In this document: in pieces, positions 34,388-41,502 of the stretch
How positions within the stretch are numbered: position 1 is the stretch's first letter
Layout: each line of letters begins with the position of its first letter
Origin: Streptomyces griseus subsp. griseus
GTDB lineage: Bacteria > Actinomycetota > Actinomycetes > Streptomycetales > Streptomycetaceae
Direction of reading: 5' to 3'
Assembly: GCF_000720255.1 (NCBI RefSeq)
Contig: NZ_JOJE01000031.1
Location: 1-64,000 of the forward strand
DNA: 64,000 nucleotides
Notes under the pieces: model-generated
Told to the model about the DNA's origin: nothing
Databases searched by the model: none
What the model saw: the letters and a program-made list of their open reading frames with translations, nothing else
Translations under genes and position numbers: made by a program

Positions 34388-35710
34388 GTGCGTCTCCTAC
34401 TGCGTCTGCATGTGCTGGACCGGGTGGCGATCGGGCTGCTGGCGACCGGACTGGTGTGCGTGGCCTCGGGGTTGCTGCCCACCGGATCGGCGGCCGACGC
34501 CATGACCCGGATCGCCCCGCTCCTCGCGTTCCTGGGCACGGTGATCGTGCTGGCCGAACTCACCAGCAGGGCCGAGGTGTTCGACGTGGTGGCGGCGCGT
34601 GTCGCGCGGGCCGGGCGGGGCAGTTACGCGGCCCTGTTCCTGCTGTGCGTGGCCTTCGCCTCCGTCACCACCATCGCCCTGAACCTCGACACCACCGCCG
34701 TACTGCTGACGCCTGTGATGCTGGCGCTTGCCTCCCGGGTCGGCATCGCGGCCGTGCCGTTGGCGATGACCACGGTGTGGCTGGCCAACACGGCGAGCCT
34801 GCTGCTGCCGGTCTCGAACCTGACGAACCTGCTGGCCGCGGACCGCGTCGCGCTGTCCCCGCTGGGGCTGGCGGGCCGGATGTGGCTGCCGCAGCTCGCG
34901 GCCGTCGTGGTGACGATGGCCTGCCTGTGGGGGTTCTTCTGGCGACGCGGACGTCGTGGTGCGGTGGAGATGCCCGAGACGACCGGTGGGAATGCGCCCG
35001 AGCCCGTGGCCGGGACGGGTGTGGCCGGGCGGGTCGGGGTTCCGTCCGGTGGGCCGGGGGCGGCTCGGGCCGACGACCTGCGTGACCGGGGCGCCGACCG
35101 CTATGTGCGGCCCGAGGTGCACCGGCCCGCCGACCCCGTGCTGTTCCGGGCCTGCGGTCTCGCCTGCGCCGGCTTCCTGCTCGCGATCCTGGTCGCCGAC
35201 GTCGAGCTGTGGATCGCCTCCGCGACGGCCGCGGCCGTCGCCGTGGCGGCGTTCGCGGTGCGCCGCAGGTCAGTGCTGCGGTTTTCGCTGGTGCCCTGGC
35301 GGCTGCTGGTGATGGTGCCCGGGATGTTCCTGGTGGTGGAGACGGTCAACGCCAACGGTCTGCACGACCTGCTCGCCTCCGCCGTCGGCGACGACGGCGG
35401 CCTGGGGGGCCTGTTCCGCGCGGCGGCGGTCGGCGGAGGGCTGTCGAACGTTCTGAACAACCTCCCCGTCTACCTCGCCGGAGAGGCGGCCGTCCCGCTC
35501 GGCAACCACGATCAGCTCCTCGCGCTCCTCATCGGCACCAACGTGGGCCCGGTGGTGACGCCGTGGGCCTCCCTGGCGACGCTGCTGTGGTACGAGCGGT
35601 GCCTCGCGTACGGCGTACGGGTGCCGGTGGCCCGTCTGATGGGGACGGGCGCGGTGCTGGCCGTCGCCGCGGTGACGGCGTCGGTGGCCGCGCTGACGCT
35701 GACCGGGTAG
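34388..35710 (+). CDS. SLC13/ArsB-like membrane transporter
   Basis: A 440-residue ion-transporter-superfamily protein with ten or more TM segments in two halves separated by a charged 70-residue cytoplasmic loop (about 185-250). Signature parts are the first-half SVTTIALNLDTTAVLLTPVM and the second-half LSNVLNNLPVYLAGEA, the paired Asn-Xaa-Pro/Thr hairpins expected in ArsB/CitM/SLC13 permeases. The exported or imported ion (arsenite, dicarboxylate, sulfate) is not determinable; no ArsR or ArsC neighbour is present. The GTG at 34388 is divergent from the TIR-NACHT gene with 102 bp between. Confidence 0.82.
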   Translation: MRLLLRLHVLDRVAIGLLATGLVCVASGLLPTGSAADAMTRIAPLLAFLGTVIVLAELTSRAEVFDVVAARVARAGRGSYAALFLLCVAFASVTTIALNLDTTAVLLTPVMLALASRVGIAAVPLAMTTVWLANTASLLLPVSNLTNLLAADRVALSPLGLAGRMWLPQLAAVVVTMACLWGFFWRRGRRGAVEMPETTGGNAPEPVAGTGVAGRVGVPSGGPGAARADDLRDRGADRYVRPEVHRPADPVLFRACGLACAGFLLAILVADVELWIASATAAAVAVAAFAVRRRSVLRFSLVPWRLLVMVPGMFLVVETVNANGLHDLLASAVGDDGGLGGLFRAAAVGGGLSNVLNNLPVYLAGEAAVPLGNHDQLLALLIGTNVGPVVTPWASLATLLWYERCLAYGVRVPVARLMGTGAVLAVAAVTASVAALTLTG

Positions 35711-35726
35711 GGAAACCGCGGGAGGG

Positions 35727-35742
35727 CCCCAAGGGGTTTTTT
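35727..35742 (+). terminator. Small hairpin with T-run after the SLC13-like gene
   Basis: CCCC-AA-GGGG followed by TTTTTT lies 17 bp beyond the transporter stop. The stem is short and the loop only two bases, so folding is doubtful, but the T run is unusual in such GC-rich DNA. The convergent IMPase gene ends 50 bp further on. Confidence 0.4.
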
Positions 35743-35791
35743 CACTATGAGCGCCCGATGAGGTCGCGTGGCGGGCCTGGTGAAAGGGCCC

Positions 35792-36664
35792 CTAAGCAGG
35801 CCGGTTGGGGCCGCACTCCGCCACCCAGTCCAGGAGGTGCGGCAGCGCCCGCGGACGCGCCGCCACGAAGGAGCGCTCGGTGTCGGGCCCCGAGAAGCCG
35901 CTGCCGAACTCCCGGCGGTCCAGATGCCGTACGGCCACTCCCGCCTCGCGGGCCAACAGCACACCGGCCGGCAGGTCGATCGCCTCCGCCCGGTATCCCA
36001 CGAACCCGTCGATGTCGCCGCGGGCCAGCATGGCCCAGCTCACCAGTGGCGCGAACAGCTGGAGCAGCCGCCGGGAGCGGGCCTCCAGGGTGTGCCGGAG
36101 CGCGCGTACCCCCGGGTCGTCGCGGGGCACGGCGTACCCCTGGGTCCAGGCCAGCAGCGGTCCCGCCGGCGACAGCGGACGGGCGTGGTCGCTCCCGGCG
36201 AGGCGTCCGTGCGGCCCGTACGCGCCGCCACCCCTCAGGGCCGACCAGGTTCGGCCGTTCACCGGCTCGTGGACGACGCCCACGGCCGGCGCCTCGTCGA
36301 CGCACAGGGCGATGCCCACCGCGCAGACGGGCAGCCCGATCGCCACGTTGTTGCTGCCGTCGAGCGGATCCACCAGCCAGGTACGGCCGTTGTCGTCGCC
36401 GCTCAGCTCGCCCGACTCCTCGGCGAGGATCCGGTCGTGCGGGAAGCGCTCCCGGATCCGGTCCATCACGAGCCGTTCGGCCAGCACGTCCAAGTCGGTG
36501 ACGACGTCGCCCCGTTCGCCCTTGGGCCGGACGGCGCAGCCTTGCGGCAGGCGGGACCGCAGGAACGCTCCGGCCGCCTCGGCGGCGGCCACCGCCGTAC
36601 TGCACTCGGGGGCGAAGACGGCCGATGAGTCAGGCAGATGGCCCGGGTTCTGGTTCGGGTGCAT
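35792..36664 (-). CDS. Inositol-monophosphatase-family enzyme
   Basis: A 290-residue phosphatase of the IMPase superfamily with all metal ligands: VTDLD near residue 52, EES near 75, the DPLDGSNN motif near 93, and the C-terminal AIDLPAGVLLAREAG with Asp. It probably removes phosphate from an inositol phosphate, another sugar phosphate or PAP (adenosine 3',5'-bisphosphate). The ATG at 36664 has AGGAGG 6 nt upstream; it overlaps the end of the cupin-like gene by 35 bp. Genes for the two-TM protein, the cupin and this enzyme run in one direction and form an operon, so the phosphatase may produce or destroy a small molecule used by the other two. Confidence 0.88.
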   Translation of the reverse strand: MHPNQNPGHLPDSSAVFAPECSTAVAAAEAAGAFLRSRLPQGCAVRPKGERGDVVTDLDVLAERLVMDRIRERFPHDRILAEESGELSGDDNGRTWLVDPLDGSNNVAIGLPVCAVGIALCVDEAPAVGVVHEPVNGRTWSALRGGGAYGPHGRLAGSDHARPLSPAGPLLAWTQGYAVPRDDPGVRALRHTLEARSRRLLQLFAPLVSWAMLARGDIDGFVGYRAEAIDLPAGVLLAREAGVAVRHLDRREFGSGFSGPDTERSFVAARPRALPHLLDWVAECGPNRPA

Positions 36665-37298
36665 GGATCCTCCTGACTACGGCCCGAGCGATGCGGGCGG
36701 TCTGGGCCTCGTCGCACATCCTGCGGACCACACGGTGGCCCTGGGCCCGTAACGGGCCCAGGGAGAGGTCCACCCGGCCGGGCAGCGTCAGCCCCAGCAC
36801 CAGGGTGGCGGCCGGACGGCCGTCCGGCACCACGGTGGTGTGGAACTCGCCCGCCGGAAGGGTGTAGGTCTGGCCTCGTGCGCTGGTCTGTTCGGTGCCG
36901 GGCAGGCAACGCACCAGCCGTTCGGTGGGCCGCAGTTCGTCCACCCCGGAGGGGTCGCTGTGCACCTCGAAGACACGGTGGGTGGGTCGCTCGGTCTCGT
37001 CGCCGATCCGCATCCGCCGGTTGCCGATCCGCCCGTAGAGCACCGTACTTGTCAGGTCCCAGCTGTGGCAGTGGACCTGATGGCGCGTCAGTGCCGTGTC
37101 CGCGGGGCCGAACGCGTGCACACAGACTCCGCGGGGGCCCTCACGCAGGACGGGCAGACAGACGAAACCCAGGGGGTGGCGCACCGCGCGCAGGGCGTGG
37201 TGGCCCGAGACGACCTGTTCCAGTTCCGATGCGGCGTGTCGCACCAGCTCGGCGGCGGCCCCCCGCCGGGCGGCCCGTTCCAGGGCCGGGTAGTCCAT
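36630..37298 (-). CDS. Cupin-like protein (cysteine-dioxygenase-like metal site)
   Basis: A 222-residue soluble protein that I do not recognise as a named family, but with a cupin-style metal site: HCHSW (His76, His78) and, about 75 residues later, GEFHTTVV (Glu151, His153), the spacing and order seen in cysteine-dioxygenase-type cupins. The N-terminal 50 residues are helical. The reaction is unknown. ATG 37298 follows GAGGGGGACGAGG. It is the middle gene of the operon, 28 bp after the two-TM gene and overlapping the IMPase gene by 35 bp. The conserved context suggests a shared function of the three genes. Confidence 0.7.
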   Translation of the reverse strand: MDYPALERAARRGAAAELVRHAASELEQVVSGHHALRAVRHPLGFVCLPVLREGPRGVCVHAFGPADTALTRHQVHCHSWDLTSTVLYGRIGNRRMRIGDETERPTHRVFEVHSDPSGVDELRPTERLVRCLPGTEQTSARGQTYTLPAGEFHTTVVPDGRPAATLVLGLTLPGRVDLSLGPLRAQGHRVVRRMCDEAQTARIARAVVRRIHAPEPEPGPSA

Positions 37299-37326
37299 CC
37301 TCGTCCCCCTCGCACAACCGGGGCGC

Positions 37327-38292
37327 TCATCTGCGGTAGGGGTCCTCCGCGCGCAGCGCCTTGTCGATGATGTCGCCGACGTCCCGGTCGGTGAAGCTCG
37401 TCGGCAGCGCCAGGCCGAGCCGCTCGAAGAGGCGTCGGGCCTCGTCGACGGTCGGCTCGTCGCTCAGCGGGGTGGACTCCCGCAGGTCGAGCTTGACCGC
37501 CTGTTCGCGGCTCTGGTGCAACTCGGTGACGTAGTAGTCGTAGAGCGGCCGTCCGCGCTCCACGTAGAGGCTGACGCGGCGCGGATCGTCCTGGGTGATG
37601 ATCAGACCGGCGTCGGACAGGTCGAAGCGCAGGGTCGGCGCCACCGCGGAGAGGTGCACGTCGACCTCCAGGGTGTCCAGGCGCTGCCGGTGCCAGACGG
37701 CGGCGAGGACGGTGGCGTACGCCTCCTTGCGGGTGCGCTCGGTGGTCCACTCGCCGAAGTCCGCGCCGTCGGGACGGTGGCCGAAGGTGCGCCGGAACCT
37801 CGCGTAGGCGGCGCACACCCGGTCGTCGGCGGGGTTCACGATGTCGATCTTCATGCTGAGGGACCGGCGCCCCCGCTGCGCCTCGATCACGCACTCCGGC
37901 AGGGTGACTGCGCGCAGATAGGTGCCGGTGCCGCCCTTGTACACCCAGCGCGCGGTGCTCCGGCGGGCCGTCTCGTGCGCCAGACCGACCTCGGCCCCGG
38001 CCAGGGTGCGCACCATGGCGAGGTCCTCGATCGCCCGGTTGGTCCCCTCGGTCGCGCTGCGGATGTCGGCCAGCCGGCGCCGGCGCTCGGTCAGCGACCC
38101 GAAGACCAGCGTGGCCAGGACCAGCAGGGTGGCGCCGGAGACGACGTTGTCATTGAAGTTGGGGCCGAGGACCTCCAGCACTCCGATCACCAGGGCGGCA
38201 CCGATGGCGACGACACCGTCCGCGTTCCTGACCGACCACGCGATCGAGTCCTCCAGCCGACGCCCGGACGACTGCGGTGTGTTACGCGTCAC
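37327..38292 (-). CDS. Two-TM membrane protein of unknown function
   Basis: A 321-residue protein. Two TM helices (about 26-44 and 47-67) form a hairpin, followed by a charged, probably coiled helix (70-100) and a 220-residue soluble domain with WVYKGGTGTYLR (116-127), KIDIVNPADD and HLSAVAPTLRFDLSDAGLIIT. A membrane hairpin plus cytosolic domain is a layout often used by effectors or receptors in bacterial conflict systems, but I cannot assign a family. The GTG at 38292 is preceded by GGGGGAGGG at 5 nt; further upstream there is only Arg/Gly-rich sequence. First gene of the two-TM-cupin-IMPase operon. Confidence 0.65.
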   Translation of the reverse strand: MTRNTPQSSGRRLEDSIAWSVRNADGVVAIGAALVIGVLEVLGPNFNDNVVSGATLLVLATLVFGSLTERRRRLADIRSATEGTNRAIEDLAMVRTLAGAEVGLAHETARRSTARWVYKGGTGTYLRAVTLPECVIEAQRGRRSLSMKIDIVNPADDRVCAAYARFRRTFGHRPDGADFGEWTTERTRKEAYATVLAAVWHRQRLDTLEVDVHLSAVAPTLRFDLSDAGLIITQDDPRRVSLYVERGRPLYDYYVTELHQSREQAVKLDLRESTPLSDEPTVDEARRLFERLGLALPTSFTDRDVGDIIDKALRAEDPYRR

Positions 38293-38459
38293 GTCCACCC
38301 TCCCCCGACGGCGACCTCCATGGTAGGAGGAACGACGCCCGGCGGCCACGGTGCGTCGACCGCCACCAACCATGGGCGCGCAATGGACCGTTCGACCGAT
38401 GTACGGCTACCGCGACCGGCTCCCCGCACGGCCGTACCGCCCGGCCCGCAAGACACCGC

Positions 38460-38490
38460 TTGAATGATCGAAATCGCGTGTGGTTATCAT
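38460..38490 (+). promoter_or_regulatory. Possible gap promoter
   Basis: TTGAAT (38460-38465), a 19-nt spacer and TATCAT (38485-38490) lie 32 bp before the gap start codon in an unusually AT-rich stretch. The spacer is long, so this is tentative. A second -10-like box, GATAAT, lies at 38513-38518 but is too close to the GTG. The remaining 38293-38459 interval shows nothing clear. Confidence 0.3.
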
Positions 38491-38521
38491 CTGAGCACCG
38501 CCTAGCTCGAAAGATAATCCT

Positions 38522-39967
38522 GTGACTGTCAACGAGGACTCGTTCACCAACTGGAAGACTCGCGAGGAGATCGCGGAGTCGATGATCCCGATGATCGGGA
38601 AGCTGCACCGCGAGCGGGACGTGACCGTCCTGCTGCACAGCCGCTCCCTGGTGAACAAGTCGGTGGTCAGCATCCTCAAGACCCACCGATTCGCCCGGCA
38701 GATCGCCGGCGAGGAGCTCTCGGTCACCGAGACGCTGCCCTTCCTCCAGGCCCTCACCACGCTCGACCTCGGCCCCTCCCAGATCGACATCGGGATGCTC
38801 GCCGCGACCTACAAGGCCGACGACCGCGGCCTGCCGGTGGCGGAGTTCACCGCCGACGCCGTCGCCGGCGCCACGGGGGAGAACAAGATCGAGCGCCGCG
38901 AGGGACGTGACGTCGTCCTCTACGGCTTCGGCCGCATCGGCCGCCTCGTGGCCCGGCTGCTCATCGAGAAGGCCGGCTCCGGCAACGGCCTGCGGCTGCG
39001 TGCCATCGTCGTGCGCGGTGGAGGTGAGCAGGACATCGTCAAGCGCGCCTCGCTGCTGCGCCGCGACTCGATCCACGGCCAGTTCCAGGGCACGATCACC
39101 GTCGACGAGACGAACAGCACGATCAACGCCAACGGCAACGAGATCAAGGTGATCTACGCGGGTGACCCCTCCGAGGTCGACTACACCGCGTACGGCATCA
39201 AGGACGCCATCCTCATCGACAACACGGGCAAGTGGCGTGACCGCGCGGGCCTGTCGGAGCACCTGCGCCCCGGTGTCGCCAAGGTCGTGCTGACCGCACC
39301 GGGCAAGGGCGACGTCCCGAACATCGTGCACGGCGTCAACCACGACACGATCAAGCCGGACGAGCAGATCCTGTCCTGCGCCTCCTGCACCACCAACGCG
39401 ATCGTCCCGCCGCTCAAGGCCATGGCGGACGAGTACGGCGTCCTGCGCGGCCACGTGGAGACCGTCCACTCGTTCACCAACGACCAGAACTTGCTGGACA
39501 ACTACCACAAGGCCGACCGCCGGGGCCGCTCGGCACCGCTCAACATGGTCATCACCGAGACCGGTGCCGCCTCCGCCGTGGCCAAGGCGCTGCCCGACCT
39601 CAAGGCGCCGATCACCGGCAGCTCGATCCGCGTCCCGGTCCCGGACGTGTCCATCGCGATCCTCAGCCTGCGGCTGGGCCGCGAGACCACCCGCGAGGAG
39701 GTCCTCGACCACCTCCGGGACGTCTCGCTGACCTCGCCGCTCAAGCGCCAGATCGACTTCACCACGGCCCCCGACGCCGTCTCCAGCGACTTCATCGGCT
39801 CGCGCCACGCCTCGATCATCGACGCGGGCGCCACCAAGGTCGACGGCGACAACGCGATCCTCTACCTCTGGTACGACAACGAGTTCGGCTACTCCTGCCA
39901 GGTCATCCGCGTCGTCCAGCACGTCTCCGGGGTGGAGTACCCGACCTACCCGGCGCCGGCGGTCTGA
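38522..39967 (+). CDS. gap: Glyceraldehyde-3-phosphate dehydrogenase, long form with N-terminal extension
   Basis: A 481-residue GAPDH that oxidises glyceraldehyde 3-phosphate with phosphate and NAD(P) to 1,3-bisphosphoglycerate. About 128 extra helical residues precede the Rossmann motif YGFGRIGRLVARLL (134-147); ordinary GAPDH starts there. The catalytic Cys289 lies in the ASCTTN motif, and TVHSFTNDQ and the C-terminal YDNEFGYSCQV are canonical. Long-form GAPDHs of this kind occur in streptomycetes beside a standard-length gap gene. The GTG at 38522 is the only good start before the extension; the ribosome binding site is weak. It ends at the hairpin 39984-40010 shared with the convergent trypsin-like gene. 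Confidence 0.93.
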   Translation: MTVNEDSFTNWKTREEIAESMIPMIGKLHRERDVTVLLHSRSLVNKSVVSILKTHRFARQIAGEELSVTETLPFLQALTTLDLGPSQIDIGMLAATYKADDRGLPVAEFTADAVAGATGENKIERREGRDVVLYGFGRIGRLVARLLIEKAGSGNGLRLRAIVVRGGGEQDIVKRASLLRRDSIHGQFQGTITVDETNSTINANGNEIKVIYAGDPSEVDYTAYGIKDAILIDNTGKWRDRAGLSEHLRPGVAKVVLTAPGKGDVPNIVHGVNHDTIKPDEQILSCASCTTNAIVPPLKAMADEYGVLRGHVETVHSFTNDQNLLDNYHKADRRGRSAPLNMVITETGAASAVAKALPDLKAPITGSSIRVPVPDVSIAILSLRLGRETTREEVLDHLRDVSLTSPLKRQIDFTTAPDAVSSDFIGSRHASIIDAGATKVDGDNAILYLWYDNEFGYSCQVIRVVQHVSGVEYPTYPAPAV

Positions 39968-39983
39968 GCCGGCCGAGGCGCTG

Positions 39984-40010
39984 AGCGTGGGGTCACGTGG
40001 ACCCCACGCT
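39984..40010. terminator. Bidirectional 11-bp hairpin between gap and the pseudo-trypsin gene
   Basis: AGCGTGGGGTC (39984-39994) pairs perfectly with GACCCCACGCT (40000-40010) around ACGTG. It lies 17 bp after the gap stop and also forms the last codons of the convergent gene, whose TGA sits on the inner end of the left arm. It can serve as a terminator for both. Confidence 0.75.
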
Positions 40011-41225
40011 TAGTGCCAGCACGGTGTCCGGCGGCAGATCCCGCAACACCAGCGACTCCCTGCGCGCCGTCCACCACCAGCCACCCGCCACGACGCCGGT
40101 CTGGGCTTCGCCGTCGGCCTCGGCGGACAGGAGCAGCAGCCGGACCGGGCTCGTGGCGCCCACCAGGGTCCGCCGGGCGACCGCCTCCAGCAGGGCGCGC
40201 AGCATCACGGGACGGCTGTCGGCCTGGTCGACGACGAGCAGTACGGGCACGGAGGCGTCCGTGACAGCGGCCACCTCGGGTGCTCCGGCGTCCGCGGCGA
40301 CGAACCCGGTGACCCATCCGCGTCCACCCATCAGGTCCACCAAGGCTCTGGCCAGGCGCATCAGGGTGCCGTCGTCCGCACCGACGACCAACCGCACCGA
40401 GAACGGGGCCTCCTTCTCGCACCACCGCGCCAACTGGTCCGTCTCCCGGGGTCCGGGTCCCGGGGACTGCGACGTGTCCGCCGCCTCGACGGGGGGTCGT
40501 GTCAGAGCGGACCGGAGTTCGACCGCCTCCAGCGCTGCGGGGCCGACCAGCACGCGGAACTCCGGGTCGCGCAGCAGTCGCTCGGCGGTCACTACGCTCA
40601 GCCAGGCCGGCCCGGACTCGCGTACCGCCTCGGCGACGACACCGAGCACCAGTCCCTGGCCGAGTACGGCGGCACCAGGCACCCCCGGCCACGGCGAGCG
40701 GCCGCCGGCGGGGGCGGGCGGCACCGCTTCGGAGAGCGTCACGTGGTAGCGCCCGGCCTTCGCCGCCGATCCGGCGTTGACCGTGCCGTGGAGGACGGCC
40801 GGGTCCTGGCCCGGGCCCGGGAACGCGGTGAGACGGACGGGCACGGCGGGGCGCCTCGTCGCCAGGCGGCCCCAGCGCAGCGGCGGCAAGGGGCACACCG
40901 CCCCGGGTGCCGCCCCCGCGTGCGCGGCCCCGTCGTCGTCGAGGACGCGCAGCAGCGCCGCGTCCAGCCGTACGGCCTCGGGGACGAGGGTGTCGTACCG
41001 GCTCCACACGACCGAGCAACGCCGGTGCCGGGATTCTCCGGGCAGGCGGCACACGACGGTGTCGCCGTCGCCGTCGACCAGACGGGCCGCCGTGAGCAGC
41101 AGGCCTCCGTCGAGCAGATGGCCGGTGCCGTCGCCCGAAGGGCCGGACACCCGCACCGCGCGCGGGTCGGGGCAGGGCGGCGCGGGAAGTCCGTCCGGGG
41201 TGGCGGGTCGGACGTGGGCGGTCAC
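39993..41225 (-). CDS. Catalytically dead trypsin-like / dead STAND paralogue
   Basis: A 410-residue paralogue of the two trypsin-STAND-TPR proteins nearby, stopping shortly after the Walker B region, so that the rest of the NTPase and the TPR array are missing. Key residues are gone. The His of TAAH is Arg48 (LLTAARLV); the Asp survives (Asp88, RLDAALL); the nucleophile Ser of GMSG is Pro183 (GVPGAAVL). In the aligned Walker A (PGGQGKT in the paralogues) the sequence is ADDGTLM, with Leu288 for Lys and Met289 for Thr. The strand VLLVVDQAD with Asp333 remains. It can therefore neither cleave nor bind nucleotide normally, and may be a decoy, adaptor or regulator. The GTG at 41225 overlaps the stop of the 51-residue peptide gene (GTGA). 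Confidence 0.85.
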   Translation of the reverse strand: MTAHVRPATPDGLPAPPCPDPRAVRVSGPSGDGTGHLLDGGLLLTAARLVDGDGDTVVCRLPGESRHRRCSVVWSRYDTLVPEAVRLDAALLRVLDDDGAAHAGAAPGAVCPLPPLRWGRLATRRPAVPVRLTAFPGPGQDPAVLHGTVNAGSAAKAGRYHVTLSEAVPPAPAGGRSPWPGVPGAAVLGQGLVLGVVAEAVRESGPAWLSVVTAERLLRDPEFRVLVGPAALEAVELRSALTRPPVEAADTSQSPGPGPRETDQLARWCEKEAPFSVRLVVGADDGTLMRLARALVDLMGGRGWVTGFVAADAGAPEVAAVTDASVPVLLVVDQADSRPVMLRALLEAVARRTLVGATSPVRLLLLSAEADGEAQTGVVAGGWWWTARRESLVLRDLPPDTVLALSVGST

Positions 41226-41377
41226 TGGTCGGGCAGGATCTCCATCTCGTCGCCCACCTCGGTCATCATGAAGACATCGTCACTGAGGTCGGGTTTCTGC
41301 GGCTGCGGGGTGGGCGCCGCGGCGACGGCGGGCTGCGGGGAGACCGGCGCCTCCTCCTGCTCGGGCTGCTCTGGCAC
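41222..41377 (-). CDS. 51-residue acidic peptide, translationally coupled to the pseudo-trypsin gene
   Basis: A small gene with GTG start at 41377, AGGGGAG 6 nt upstream, and a TGA that overlaps the next GTG. The product has a Pro/Gln/Ala-rich first half (PEQPEQEEAPVSPQPAVAAA) and an acidic second half (KPDLSDDVFMMTEVGDEME, ending ILPDQ). It contains 12 acidic residues, a single Lys (Lys28, followed by Pro) and no Arg. No family is recognised. Its place between a trypsin-STAND-TPR gene and a dead trypsin gene, and its composition, suggest a ligand, substrate or peptide effector of the system. The coding call rests on the ribosome binding site, stop-start overlap and clean codon use rather than on homology. 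Confidence 0.65.
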   Translation of the reverse strand: MPEQPEQEEAPVSPQPAVAAAPTPQPQKPDLSDDVFMMTEVGDEMEILPDQ

Positions 41378-41502
41378 GGTGTGCTCCCCTCGGCGGGTGT
41401 GGCGCCCGGCGCCACGTGTTCTCCGTCCGAGCGTACTGGTTGTTCGGCACCTCGTCGGCCCCTTCGCCGACGGACCGTCATTCCACGCGGGAGTCGGAGT
41501 CG

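Noticed and set aside
35784..35800. AGGGGCCCT palindrome near the IMPase stop as terminator
   Set aside because: The palindrome is only 9-10 bp with no loop space and overlaps the stop codon region; not a credible hairpin.
41266..41481. 71-codon minus-strand frame overlapping the acidic peptide gene
   Set aside because: Arg/Pro/Ser-rich translation without a ribosome binding site; the 51-codon frame has a good site and a stop-start overlap.
41378..41502. FxSxx-COOH type RiPP system in the trypsin/STAND island
   Set aside because: Such systems pair a short peptide and TPR proteins, but the acidic peptide ends ILPDQ without the FxSxx tail and no radical SAM gene is present.
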